Shown piece after piece: positions 36,775 through 45,768 of a stretch of 64,000 nucleotides of DNA (position 1 is its first letter; each line of letters opens with the position of its first letter). The notes below the pieces were generated by a model. The model was not told the origin of the DNA. It made no database searches and saw nothing but the letters and a program-made list of their open reading frames with translations. Origin of the DNA: Cohnella fermenti (lineage in GTDB: Bacteria > Bacillota > Bacilli > Paenibacillales > Paenibacillaceae); assembly GCF_004801405.1 (NCBI RefSeq), contig NZ_SSOB01000015.1, positions 1-64,000 on the forward strand, written 5' to 3'. The position numbers and the translations under genes were made by a program.

Positions 36775-38517
36775 ATGAAAGCGACCGCACCCAAAACCTT
36801 GCTCACGGCAACGGCCGTCCTGCTGGCCGCCGCAGGACTCTCGGCTTGCTCGGGCAACAACAATAACGGCGGCAACGCGAGCCCGTCCAGCTCCGCGGGC
36901 TCTTCCTCTTCCGTCGCCAGCCCTGCCGCTTCCGAATCGGCGCCTGCCGCCTCGGAGAGCCCTTACAAGGACAAATACGATCCTCCCGTAACTCTTACGA
37001 CGGTATGGGGCGTCGATCCCGCTCTGAAGTTCAAGAATGGCGAGAGCATCGAGAACAACGTCGCGACGAAGTGGGCGCTTGATACGCTTGGCATCAAGAT
37101 CGACTCGCTCTGGTCGGTGACGGACTCGAACAACGCGTTCGTCACGAAGGTCCGCCTCGCGATGTCGTCCAATCAGAAGCTGCCCGATGTCATTACGATC
37201 GGCAGCGGCGGGGACTACGATCAGCTCGCGCAGGACCTGATCGATACCGGCGCATTCCGCGAGGTCGGCTCGCTGTTCGACGAGTATGCGAACGACAAGT
37301 GGAAGGCTGCGATGGAACTCGACCCGAACGTATGGAACCCTTACGTTCGCGACGGCAAGAAGATGGGCATTCCGGTGCTCGACTACGCTTACAACCACGA
37401 CTATTTGCTCTGGATTCGCCAGGACTGGCTCGATAAGCTCGGCCTGGAAGGGCCGAAGACGATGGACGATCTCGAGAAGATCATGGACGCGTTCAAGAAC
37501 CGGAACCCGGACGGCCTCTCGCCGGATAAGGTGACGCCGCTGTCGATCGGGTTCAAGACAACGATGAACACTTGGATGGGCGATCCGTCTTGGGTATTCG
37601 GCGCCTACGGCACAATTCCGGGTCAGTGGAACGTCGGAGCCGACGGCAATCTGGAGTGGGGCTCGATCAACTCCGGCGCGAAGCAGGCGCTTGAGAAGCT
37701 TAAGGACTGGCGCGACAAGGGCTACATTCCAAGCGAAGCGGCGCTGTGGGACGAGAACAAGACGGCGGAGCCGGCGGTCGCGGGCACGGCGGGCATCATT
37801 CCGGGACCGTACTGGATGAGCGGCTGGCCGCTGCTGGACACCGCGAAGAACGTTCCGACCGCAGTGTGGAAGCCTTACGCGATCCCGACCGGACCGGACG
37901 GCAAGGCAGGGCGCCACGGCACGAACTTCACAAGCGGCGTCACGCTCATCAACAAGGACTTCAAGTATCCGGAAGCGCTGTTCACGTACCAGAACTACCT
38001 GTTCGACAACCTGGCCGATCCGGCCGCAGGAAGCCAGTGGGATGTCGGCGTATTCAAGGGCTACGACTACGACCTTGATGCGAACGGCAACGCGCTGTAC
38101 ATCGACCAGATTCCGGGCGGCGAAGTGAACATCAACCGCTACTGGCTCGTGAAGGACGGCGCCCGCATTCCGGACGCGCAGATGAAGGCGCTGCTTAACC
38201 TGGCTGACGGCAAGGAAGCAACGACTCGCCTGGAGAAGGAAGTCAAGAACAACTACGGGCCGGAGACGCCGGCCGCCGCGAAGGTACTGCTGTCGCAGCC
38301 GGACATCTCGTTCACCGACATGTTCACGGGGCCGGCAACGCCGACCATGCAGTCCAAGCAGGATTACCTGAAGAAGATCGAGCTGGAGACGTTTAACCAG
38401 ATCATCTACGGCAAGAAGGACTCCTCTGCGTTCGACAAGTTCGTCTCCGACTGGAAGTCCTCCGGCGGCGACGCGATGACGCAAGAAGTGAACGAGTGGT
38501 ACAAGACGACGAAGTAA
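36775..38517 (+). CDS. Carbohydrate ABC transporter substrate-binding lipoprotein
   Basis: 580 residues. The lipoprotein signal ends LLAAAGLSACSGN (Cys25), followed by an Asn/Ser-rich linker and a family-1 solute-binding fold of the long LipO/YtcQ type (PPVTLTTVWGVDPALKF, GIPVLDYAYNHDYLLWIRQDWLDKLG). It lies 267 nt downstream of the YesM/YesN pair with no permease genes beside it, so its permeases are elsewhere or it acts as a sensor partner of the kinase. AGGGGGAT precedes the ATG; TATAAT at 36731-36736 could be a -10 but no -35 is evident. Confidence 0.9.
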   Translation: MKATAPKTLLTATAVLLAAAGLSACSGNNNNGGNASPSSSAGSSSSVASPAASESAPAASESPYKDKYDPPVTLTTVWGVDPALKFKNGESIENNVATKWALDTLGIKIDSLWSVTDSNNAFVTKVRLAMSSNQKLPDVITIGSGGDYDQLAQDLIDTGAFREVGSLFDEYANDKWKAAMELDPNVWNPYVRDGKKMGIPVLDYAYNHDYLLWIRQDWLDKLGLEGPKTMDDLEKIMDAFKNRNPDGLSPDKVTPLSIGFKTTMNTWMGDPSWVFGAYGTIPGQWNVGADGNLEWGSINSGAKQALEKLKDWRDKGYIPSEAALWDENKTAEPAVAGTAGIIPGPYWMSGWPLLDTAKNVPTAVWKPYAIPTGPDGKAGRHGTNFTSGVTLINKDFKYPEALFTYQNYLFDNLADPAAGSQWDVGVFKGYDYDLDANGNALYIDQIPGGEVNINRYWLVKDGARIPDAQMKALLNLADGKEATTRLEKEVKNNYGPETPAAAKVLLSQPDISFTDMFTGPATPTMQSKQDYLKKIELETFNQIIYGKKDSSAFDKFVSDWKSSGGDAMTQEVNEWYKTTK

Positions 38518-38574
38518 GCGAAGAGGCGAGAGGCGGCATCGGGGACATAAAATCCCTGAGCCGCCTTCTTCGCG
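38518..38574 (+). terminator. Terminator hairpin after the binding-protein gene
   Basis: GCGAAG pairs with CTTCGC and GGCGGC with GCCGCC around a GGGGACATAAAATCCC inner stem-loop. It is followed by GTCTTATT, a weak T-tract. Confidence 0.6.
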
Positions 38575-38670
38575 TCTTATTGGAGGAGGTTGGCAATGCA
38601 GCGGTGATGTACGGGTAAGCTGCCAACCGACCGTCGAAACGAAGCCGTCCGTACGGAGCCGGAGCTACGA

Positions 38671-38690
38671 ATGTAGGCGAAATTTCACAC
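38671..38690 (+). repeat. Single degenerate unit of the phased-palindrome family (copy F)
   Basis: CGAATGTAGGCGAAATTTCACACAA-like sequence near 38669-38693 resembles unit 4 with a 4-nt insertion. No second unit occurs 51 nt to either side. It lies in the convergent gap between the binding-protein gene and the histidine kinase. Confidence 0.4.
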
Positions 38691-38719
38691 AAAAAGTATC
38701 GCACGGGGGGCCGGCTGCG

Positions 38720-40375
38720 CTATTTGCCACTCGCGCGTGCGGCCGAGCGCAAGGTGAAGCCGAATGTGACGCCGCCCGACTCGTTGCGAACGCCGAAGCG
38801 GCTTCCGTGCAGAGTGAGAATCTGGCGGGCGATGGCGAGTCCGATGCCGGTGCCCCCGCTCTCCCGGCTGCGCGCTTTGTCGATTCGGTAGAAGTGTCCC
38901 CATATGCGCGGCAGCTCGTCCGGCGGAATCGGTTCTCCGTCATTGTACACTTCGACCAGCCATTGGTCCCCGTCCGCGGTCACAGTCAGACGGATGCTGC
39001 CGCCCTCCGGAGCGTGCCTCACCGCATTCGTGACGAGATTCGTCAGCACCTGGCCGATGCGGAGCCGATCCCCGATCGCTGCGGCCTCGCCGCCGGATCG
39101 CTCCTCGCCGGATCGTCCTGCCGGCACGTCAGCGGCGACCACGAGCGACTTCTCTTCGCCAAGCGCTTCCGCGAGACCGGCGGCTTCCCCCAGAAGCTCC
39201 GCGAGGCCGACCTTCTCCAGCTTCAGGGAATATTGGCCCGATTCGAGATGGGACAAGTCGAGCATGTCGCTGACAATGGCGGACATCCGGCGGGTCTCGT
39301 CCAGAATGACCTCGGCGTACTTCTCCCGCTTGACCCCGCTGCCGATGTTGTCCTTGAGCCCTTCCGCGTATCCTCCGATCAGGCTGAGCGGCGTCTTCAG
39401 CTCGTGGGACACGCCCGCAATGAACTGCCGCCGCATTCGCTCGAGCCGCTTCTCGCGCTCGATGTCCTCGCGGAGCTTCTCGTTGGCGGTGCGCAATTCC
39501 GCGAGGGTCGACTGCAGATTATCCGCCAGAAAATCCAGGTTGCCGGCCAGAGCGCCGATCTCGTCCTTGCGCTTCCAACGGGCGCGGGCGCTGAAGTCGA
39601 GGTCGGCAAGACGGCCGGCCAGCGTATTCAGACGAATGAGCGGCTTGGTGACGATTCGCGCGTATCCGACGGCCAGCAGCAGCACGAATACGAGAGCGGC
39701 GCCGAATACGTACAGGGACAAGTCCTTGAATACGCGGGCCGCATGGGTGACCGGCTGGAGCGAGGAGACGGCGAAGATCACCACTCCGCTGCGCTTGCCG
39801 TCGGTCGAGAGCGGGCTGATGGCGATGAGCTGCTTCGAGGAAGCGCTGGCCGAGCCCAGGGCAGTAGGCTCCATGTAGGAGATCGTCGTTCGCAGCGCCA
39901 TCACATCCTGGAACGTCTTGCCGTTCCGCATCCATTCCTGCACGGATTGCAGCATGCTGTTCATCTCCGACGCGATCCCGAGGTCGGGTACGACGATCAT
40001 CTCGGGATTGTTCGACACGTCGGCATGGAGCGACAACTCGTCGCGCTGCTGACCGCCGCCGCTGCCGCTCATGAGCACCCGGGTGATCTGGCCATCCTCG
40101 ATCGTAATCTGGGCTATCTTCGCGAAGTAGTCGTTCTCGAACAGCGGGACAAAACGAGAGAATTGCCGGTCGCTATCGACATTGCCTTCGTCGACGGAGC
40201 CGTACGTCTTGGCGATCTGCTTGAGCCTGTCCACAATATCGGTCTTCTGGCGCTGCTCGTAGAAGGAGGAGAAGGTGCCTCCGAGCACGACAAGCAACAG
40301 GCCGACGAACAGGAGGAAGACGAGGAAGGTGACCGCGAACAGCCGGAACGCAATCGAACGATGCCAGGGAATCAT
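38720..40375 (-). CDS. Two-component sensor histidine kinase (HAMP-HisKA-HATPase)
   Basis: 551 residues. The first membrane helix (AFRLFAVTFLVFLLFVGLLLVVLGG) is followed by an extracellular sensor of about 200 residues, a second helix (VFGAALVFVLLLAVGYA), a HAMP linker, the H-box FIAGVSHELKTPLSLIGGYAEGL and a HATPase (NLVTNAVRHAPEGG, GGTGIGLAIARQILTLHGS). It phosphorylates the OmpR-type regulator encoded just upstream, whose stop it overlaps by ATGA. A frame extension upstream is shadow sequence. Its stimulus is unknown; the divergent sugar-type importer operon suggests a transported solute. Confidence 0.92.
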   Translation of the reverse strand: MIPWHRSIAFRLFAVTFLVFLLFVGLLLVVLGGTFSSFYEQRQKTDIVDRLKQIAKTYGSVDEGNVDSDRQFSRFVPLFENDYFAKIAQITIEDGQITRVLMSGSGGGQQRDELSLHADVSNNPEMIVVPDLGIASEMNSMLQSVQEWMRNGKTFQDVMALRTTISYMEPTALGSASASSKQLIAISPLSTDGKRSGVVIFAVSSLQPVTHAARVFKDLSLYVFGAALVFVLLLAVGYARIVTKPLIRLNTLAGRLADLDFSARARWKRKDEIGALAGNLDFLADNLQSTLAELRTANEKLREDIEREKRLERMRRQFIAGVSHELKTPLSLIGGYAEGLKDNIGSGVKREKYAEVILDETRRMSAIVSDMLDLSHLESGQYSLKLEKVGLAELLGEAAGLAEALGEEKSLVVAADVPAGRSGEERSGGEAAAIGDRLRIGQVLTNLVTNAVRHAPEGGSIRLTVTADGDQWLVEVYNDGEPIPPDELPRIWGHFYRIDKARSRESGGTGIGLAIARQILTLHGSRFGVRNESGGVTFGFTLRSAARASGK

Positions 40376-41064
40376 GGCGTCACCTTGAACCGGTAGCCGT
40401 TGCCCCGCAGCGTAGCGATCCATTCCGCACGGGAGCCGAGCTTCCGGCGCAGCCGGCGAACGTAGCTGTCGACGGTCCGCTCGTCGCCGTCGTAATCGAA
40501 GCCCCATACATGCTCAAGAAGCCGGTCTCTGCTGAGCACGATGTTCCGGTGGCTGACGAAGTACAGGAGCAGATCGAATTCCTTGGGCGTAAGCGCCAGC
40601 GATTCCCCGTCAAGCGACGCCTCCCGGCTGATCGCGTCGATGCGGACGGCGCCGAGGTCGATCTGCTTCCCTTCGGCTTCCGCGCGCTCCAGCTTGGCCG
40701 ATTCGTAACGCCGAAGCAGGGCCTTGACTTTGGCCGCCAGCACCTTGGGACTGAACGGCTTGGTCATGTAATCGTCGGCTCCGAGATCGTAGCCGAGCAG
40801 CTCGTCCTCTTCTTCGCTCTTGGCCGTCAGGAACAGGATCGGAACGTCCGACAGCTTGCGAATCTCCTCGCAGACGTCGTAGCCGTCCAGCCCCGGCATC
40901 AGAATGTCGAGAACGACCAGATCGGGAGCAGCTTCCCGGAAGAGCGCAACCGCGTCGTCTCCGTTGGCCGCTTCGATCCAGGCGAGCCCTTCGGCTTCCA
41001 GGTAATCGGCAACCAGCTCCCGCAGCTTCCGTTCGTCCTCTACAATAAGCACCGTGCTCTTCAA
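40372..41064 (-). CDS. OmpR/PhoB-family response regulator
   Basis: 230 residues. The receiver has LIVEDERKLRELVADYLE, the phospho-acceptor in LVVLDILMPGLDG and the Lys in DYMTKPFSPKVL. The C-terminal winged helix reads LTPKEFDLLLYFVSHRNIVLSRDRLLEHVWG and ends RTVDSYVRRLRRKLG. It begins with TTG at 41064 after a GGGGGAAA tract. It is divergent from a CUT1 importer operon, and PHO-box-like repeats lie between them, so control of that operon and of itself is likely. Confidence 0.93.
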   Translation of the reverse strand: MKSTVLIVEDERKLRELVADYLEAEGLAWIEAANGDDAVALFREAAPDLVVLDILMPGLDGYDVCEEIRKLSDVPILFLTAKSEEEDELLGYDLGADDYMTKPFSPKVLAAKVKALLRRYESAKLERAEAEGKQIDLGAVRIDAISREASLDGESLALTPKEFDLLLYFVSHRNIVLSRDRLLEHVWGFDYDGDERTVDSYVRRLRRKLGSRAEWIATLRGNGYRFKVTP

Positions 41065-41150
41065 CGGCTTTTTCCCCCTTCAATTCCTTCGCGTACTCCC
41101 TATGCCCGAACACTTCTTGTTAGCCTCATTGTAACGGTCGGATCGCGCTT

Positions 41151-41183
41151 CTGTCACGCCGGGCGCTGTCACACGCTTGTCAC
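41151..41183 (+). promoter_or_regulatory. Candidate response-regulator operator (TGTCAC direct repeats)
   Basis: TGTCAC occurs at 41152, 41167 and 41178. The last two are 11 nt apart, so CTGTCACACGCTTGTCAC has the layout of a PHO box bound by OmpR/PhoB-type regulators. The site lies between the divergent regulator and importer genes, 50-80 nt before the importer start. Confidence 0.5.
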
Positions 41184-41234
41184 ATTGCCGGTCTATGATG
41201 ATTGTCGTCCGCAACTTGGAGAGGAGGAGGACGC

Positions 41235-42110
41235 TTGCCAAGATATCGCGCCCCAATCGCACGGGAGGCCGTCGCCGTGCTGGCGTTCCTGGGGCCAAGC
41301 CTTGCCGGCTTCTTGCTATTCTACTTGATTCCGTTCGGAGCGACCGTCTACTATTCCTTGTTGGACACGCCGATCCAGGGTCGATTCGTCGGGCTGGACA
41401 ACTATCGGTTGCTCTGGGCCAGCGCTTCGTTCCGCAAGGCGTTCGTCAATTCCCTCGCATTCGCTGCCGTCAGCGTACCGGCGCTGTTCGCCTCATCGCT
41501 TGGCCTGGCGCTGTTGCTGAACAGGGCGATGCCGCTGCGCAGATTGTTCCGGACGATGTTCCTGCTGCCGCTCGTTGTTCCCGCGGCGTCGATCGCGCTT
41601 GTCTGGCAGGCGCTGTTCCACTGGAACGGCGCGATCAATGCCGCCGCTGCGAGCTGGGGGACGGAGCCGACGGACTGGATGAACACCCGCTGGGCGTTCG
41701 CGGTTATGACGGTCGTGTATATCTGGAAAAACATCGGCTACAACCTGGTGCTCTTCCTGGCCGGGCTCGGGAATATTCCCGCGGAGCAGCTCGAGGCGGC
41801 ATCCATCGACGGAGCCGGACCGTGGCGGAGATTCCGGTCGATCGTCTGGCCGGGGCTGGCGCCGGTGTCCTTCTTCGCCGTCGTTATGTCGGTCGTGGGG
41901 TCCTTTAAGATTTTCCGGGAGACGTACATGGTTGCGGGGGCTTATCCGAACGATTCGATCTACACGCTTCAGCACTTCATGAACAATCAGTTTCAGAGCC
42001 TGGACTACCCGAAGCTGACGTCGGCCGCGGTGCTGCTCGCTCTTGTGATCGGCTTGGCCGTGGCGGGGTTGTTCCGGGCGGAAAGCCGGGCAAGGGAGGC
42101 TTCGGAATGA
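41235..42110 (+). CDS. CUT1-type sugar ABC transporter permease (MalF/UgpA-like)
   Basis: 291 residues with six membrane helices (first: VAVLAFLGPSLAGFLLFYLIPF). The EAA loop is LEAASIDGAGPWRRFRSIVWPGL, which docks to the ATPase. It begins with TTG at 41235, 5 nt after GGAGGAGG; an earlier in-frame TTG at 41202 precedes that site. It overlaps the next permease by ATGA. No ATPase gene is present, so a shared MsmX-type ATPase encoded elsewhere is expected for energy. Confidence 0.9.
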   Translation: MPRYRAPIAREAVAVLAFLGPSLAGFLLFYLIPFGATVYYSLLDTPIQGRFVGLDNYRLLWASASFRKAFVNSLAFAAVSVPALFASSLGLALLLNRAMPLRRLFRTMFLLPLVVPAASIALVWQALFHWNGAINAAAASWGTEPTDWMNTRWAFAVMTVVYIWKNIGYNLVLFLAGLGNIPAEQLEAASIDGAGPWRRFRSIVWPGLAPVSFFAVVMSVVGSFKIFRETYMVAGAYPNDSIYTLQHFMNNQFQSLDYPKLTSAAVLLALVIGLAVAGLFRAESRAREASE

Positions 42111-43000
42111 GGAGGTTCGCAACCGGGCGCCTCGTCGTCGCCGTCAAGCTGCCGCTGCTTGTCCTGCTGGCCGCCGTCTCGTTGTTCCCGGTCGTTCTGA
42201 CCGTGACGAACGCCTTCATGTCGGAGAGGGAGATCGCTCATCACTTCGGAGCGCTGGCCGGCAGCTCGTCCGGCGGGGAGGAAGCCGCGGCGATGCCGAC
42301 GGAGCGGGTATCGATCCGCTTCGTGCCGGAGCGGGCAACGCTGCGGCCGTTCGGCGACTTGCTTATCTACCAGTCGAAGTTCCTGAATCTGTTCTGGAAC
42401 TCCGTTCGTCTGACGCTGCCGATTCTGATCGGCCAGACGGCGATCGGGACGCTGGCCGCCTACGCGTTCGCCAAGCTGAGGCTGCCGGGCAGGGACAGGC
42501 TATTCTTCCTCTACCTGCTCACGATGATGATGCCGTTCCAGGTCACGCTTGTTCCCAATTACATCGTGGCCGACAAGCTCGGTCTGCTGAATTCGTACGG
42601 AGCGATCGTGTGGCCCGGCATCTTCGCGGCGTTCGGCGTATTCCTGATGCGGCAATTCGCGGCGGGCGTGCCCGATGCGTACCTGGAAGCTGCACGAATG
42701 GACGGCGCCGGCCACTTCCGGATTTTCCGCCATATTATGCTGCCGCTGCTGAAGCCGGGAATGATGGCTCTGTTGCTGCTGGCCTTCGCGGACAACTGGA
42801 ACATGGTCGAGCAGCCGCTGCTGTTCCTGACCGAACCGTTCCGGCAGCCGCTGTCCGTCTATCTGGCCCGGATCACGGAAGGAGAACGCGGAGTGGCATT
42901 CGCCGCCTCCGTCCTGTACATGACGCCGATCGTGCTGCTGTTCCTGTACGGAGAGGAGTATCTGGTAGAGGGAATCCAGCGGTCCGGGATCAAGGGCTAA
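42107..43000 (+). CDS. CUT1-type sugar ABC transporter permease (MalG/UgpE-like)
   Basis: 297 residues. Six membrane helices, with an extracellular insertion of about 50 residues after the first helix (including a GSSSGGEEAA linker). The EAA loop is LEAARMDGAGHFRIFRHIMLPLL. It forms the channel with the preceding permease, to which it is translationally coupled. A 45-nt gap with a strong ribosome site separates it from the adaptor gene. Confidence 0.9.
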   Translation: MRRFATGRLVVAVKLPLLVLLAAVSLFPVVLTVTNAFMSEREIAHHFGALAGSSSGGEEAAAMPTERVSIRFVPERATLRPFGDLLIYQSKFLNLFWNSVRLTLPILIGQTAIGTLAAYAFAKLRLPGRDRLFFLYLLTMMMPFQVTLVPNYIVADKLGLLNSYGAIVWPGIFAAFGVFLMRQFAAGVPDAYLEAARMDGAGHFRIFRHIMLPLLKPGMMALLLLAFADNWNMVEQPLLFLTEPFRQPLSVYLARITEGERGVAFAASVLYMTPIVLLFLYGEEYLVEGIQRSGIKG

Positions 43001-43045
43001 GCCGGCGCATTCGCCATCATTCCTGCAGGAGAGGAGGGGAGAACA

Positions 43046-44146
43046 ATCATTCGGAGCAAAAAAGCGCTGCGATGGGCCATCGGGACGTTCGTCGGAGTTC
43101 TGCTGCTGTTCACGTTCCTGTCGAGCACGATTCAGAGCATGTCGCTGCCGAAGGTTGCGGTGGAGTCGCCGACGATGGGAAGTCTCGACCTGAGCATCTC
43201 GGAAGACGGCTATCTGCAGCCGGCCTACACGGCGCCGCTCATGCCGAAAGGGAATTGGACGGTGGCCGAGGTGCACGTCAAGAAGGGGGATCGGGTCGGT
43301 CAGGGAGATCCGCTGATCACCTTCGATCCTTCCGAGACGGAGCGGACGCTGGAGGATGCGAGAACGCGCTACAGCCAGGCGCAGCTCCAGCTTGACCAGC
43401 TCCAGGAGGCTATCAAGCCGCTGCTGCGCGAAGACGATCAGGAAGCCATCGCCAGGCAGAAGCGCGATATTGAAGTGAAGAAGCTGGACATGCTCATCGC
43501 GCAGCGCAATATCGAAGATCTGGAGAAGCAGATCCGGGATGGCACGGTGCTTCGCGCGCCGTTCGACGGCATCGTCGTTGCGCTGTCCGCGGAAGAGGGA
43601 ATCCAGGTGTCCGCAGCGCAGCAGGCGGTTACGATAGCGAGCGATGCCTCGGGCTATCAAGTGGAGATTACCGCCGAGGGCGACTCCGCTTCCGCATTGG
43701 AGGTCGGAAGAGCGGTGAAGGTGAAGGTCGACGAACCGAAGGTCCGCTACCTGGAAGGGACGATCGCCAGCATTGAGGATGCACAGAGCCAAGCGTCAGG
43801 CGGCGGAGGCAACTCGGGGACGAAGACGATTACGATCGACGTGAGCGGAGCCGAGCTCAAGCCGGGCATGAAGGCGACCGTCTCCATCGACCAGGAGAGC
43901 CCGAGGCCCGGCCTTCAGATCTCGTCGGATTCGCTGCATTCCGACAGCAGCGGCACGTTCGTGTTCACCGTATCGACCAAAGAAGGACCGCTCGGCTCGA
44001 CCTACTTCGCAACGAAGACCTACGTCGATGCCGGCGATGAGAACGACGGCGTCATCGTCATTCTGGACGGGCTGCTGCCCGATTCGCGAGTCGTCACGGA
44101 CTCAAGCGAACCGCTCGGCGACGGCGACCGCGTCCGATTGGACTGA
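43046..44146 (+). CDS. Membrane-fusion (HlyD/RND-adaptor-like) protein with a non-AUG start
   Basis: About 366 residues. Reading in frame from 43046 gives ATC-ATT-CGG-AGC, then a basic start and one membrane helix (ALRWAIGTFVGVLLLFTFLSS). The first in-frame ATG (43139) lies after that helix and has no ribosome site, whereas GGAGGGGA (43033-43040) is properly placed for the ATC or the ATT. The outer part has a biotinyl-lipoyl-like hairpin (VHVKKGDRVGQGDPLITFD ... APFDGIVVALSAEEGIQVS), a coiled coil between the two halves (residues ~105-165) and a beta-barrel. Such adaptors normally serve efflux pumps; here it sits in a sugar-import operon. The start is either AUC/AUU or a sequencing error of ATG. 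Confidence 0.8.
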   Translation: MIRSKKALRWAIGTFVGVLLLFTFLSSTIQSMSLPKVAVESPTMGSLDLSISEDGYLQPAYTAPLMPKGNWTVAEVHVKKGDRVGQGDPLITFDPSETERTLEDARTRYSQAQLQLDQLQEAIKPLLREDDQEAIARQKRDIEVKKLDMLIAQRNIEDLEKQIRDGTVLRAPFDGIVVALSAEEGIQVSAAQQAVTIASDASGYQVEITAEGDSASALEVGRAVKVKVDEPKVRYLEGTIASIEDAQSQASGGGGNSGTKTITIDVSGAELKPGMKATVSIDQESPRPGLQISSDSLHSDSSGTFVFTVSTKEGPLGSTYFATKTYVDAGDENDGVIVILDGLLPDSRVVTDSSEPLGDGDRVRLD

Positions 44147-44246
44147 TTGCCGCATTCCGCCATCGCCGCTCTCAACCGTTTCGACATTTCGCATTTTCAT
44201 ATTTTCCCATTCCTGCATTCCACATTAACGAGGAGGTATGTTTGTT

Positions 44247-45680
44247 ATGAGAACAACGTCAATGTCTAGGAGAGGGACCGCTGCCGCGGCTTCGGCGCTG
44301 CTGCTGGCCATCACGCTTGCGGCGTGCAGCTCCGACAAGAACGAGGGTTCGGAGGAAGCCTCCCCATCGGCGGCCGCGAATTCCGATTCCGGAGGCAAGG
44401 AGGTCGTAACGGTGGCGGTGTTCACGGAGGATCGCTTCCTTGAAGATGCCGCAGCGAAGTTCGAGCAGGCGCATCCGGATATCGACATTCAGATTCAGGA
44501 GACGGTGCCGACGGATACGAGTGGGAACCAGATGATGATTATGCGAGGGCCGGGCGATGAGGGGCCGGCGCAGGAGGACATCGATAAATACGTCAACTCC
44601 ATCGGGACCGCCCTCATGTCCGGCAAAGCCGCGGACTTGATCTCCGTCGGTTATCTTCCGGTCGACCGTTATCTGGACAAGGGCATGTTCGCGGATTGGA
44701 GCGAGCTTGCGGGCAAGGATTCCGCGTTCAAGACGGACGACTACTACGAGCGTGTCCTGAGAGGAATAACCGACGGCGACTTATGGTATGCGATTCCGGT
44801 CGATTATTCGATCCGCGCGCTGATCGGAGATGCGGCGGCAATCGAGCAGGCGGGCGGTGCCGACGACAAGACGTGGACATGGGAGCAGTTCATCGCTCTG
44901 TGCGCGAAGATCGCCGGAGAGACCGGAGCGGACGGGAAGAATCGACAGGCGCTGATCGGGATCGAGCCGACGGACTTGATCGGTTATTTGACGGAATCGG
45001 TATACGGGAAGCTCGTTGCCGAGGCCGGCAAAGGCTACAAGTTCGACGAAGAAGCGTTCCGGGGCTATCTGGAGCAAGTGAAGCAGCTCTACGACAGCGG
45101 TGCGGCTTCGACCGATAGAATGGGCCAGGGAGGGCCGGTGTTCGAGACGTCTACTATCTCGCAGCCGATGGAATTGGCGATGCTCCCCAATCGGCTTCAG
45201 GATGGAGAGAGCGCGGTTCTGGGCATTCCCGGGTCGGGCACGGACGAAGGCCTGGAGTTCACCTCCGATCTGGCATTCGCGCTTAACGACAAGTCGAAGG
45301 TCAAGGACGCCGCTTGGGAGTTCGTCAAGTTCCTGCTCTCCGCGGATATTCAATCGTCCCCGTCGCTGCAAGGGTTCCCCGTGCACCAGGAGGCTGCGAA
45401 GACAAGGCTGGAGCGGTTCGCCGAAGAGCTGCAGAGCGGCCGCGCCAAGATCATGATCAAGAGCGAAGGCGGCGAACCTTCTCCGGTGACGGCCATTACC
45501 GACGAGCAAATCGAGGAGGCGCTGGCACTGCTTCCTTCCGTCGGCCGTTACAATCGCAAGGACGACAAGGTGATCGGCATCGTGACGGAGGAGACGGCGG
45601 CTTACTTCTCCGGAAGCAAGTCGGCGGATGCGGTCGCGAAGGCCGTTGCGAGCCGGGTCGACACTTATTTGAACGAATAA
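44247..45680 (+). CDS. Extracellular solute-binding lipoprotein (family 1) of the CUT1 importer
   Basis: 477 residues. The signal ends LLAITLAACSSDK (Cys27), followed by a Ser/Glu-rich linker. The mature part (VVTVAVFTEDRFLEDAAAKFEQAHPDIDIQI, later DAAWEFVKFLLSADIQSS) is a family-1 sugar-type binding fold. ATG 44247 lies 9 nt after AGGAGGT; ATG 44238 almost touches that site and is unlikely. It is the last gene of the importer operon and is followed by a strong hairpin. Confidence 0.9.
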   Translation: MRTTSMSRRGTAAAASALLLAITLAACSSDKNEGSEEASPSAAANSDSGGKEVVTVAVFTEDRFLEDAAAKFEQAHPDIDIQIQETVPTDTSGNQMMIMRGPGDEGPAQEDIDKYVNSIGTALMSGKAADLISVGYLPVDRYLDKGMFADWSELAGKDSAFKTDDYYERVLRGITDGDLWYAIPVDYSIRALIGDAAAIEQAGGADDKTWTWEQFIALCAKIAGETGADGKNRQALIGIEPTDLIGYLTESVYGKLVAEAGKGYKFDEEAFRGYLEQVKQLYDSGAASTDRMGQGGPVFETSTISQPMELAMLPNRLQDGESAVLGIPGSGTDEGLEFTSDLAFALNDKSKVKDAAWEFVKFLLSADIQSSPSLQGFPVHQEAAKTRLERFAEELQSGRAKIMIKSEGGEPSPVTAITDEQIEEALALLPSVGRYNRKDDKVIGIVTEETAAYFSGSKSADAVAKAVASRVDTYLNE

Positions 45681-45685
45681 TGACA

Positions 45686-45730
45686 GAAGCGCCTCGGACT
45701 CTCTTCCATAAGGAAGGAGCGAGGCGCTTC
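45686..45730 (+). terminator. Terminator of the CUT1 importer operon
   Basis: GAAGCGCCTCG (45686-45696) pairs with CGAGGCGCTTC (45720-45730), with an inner CTTCC/GGAAG stem, followed by a T-rich CGTCTTGCTGTCTT. It may also serve the convergent sigma-factor gene. Confidence 0.8.
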
Positions 45731-45768
45731 CGTCTTGCTGTCTTCGCAAGCGCCGGGGCCGCTTCGCG

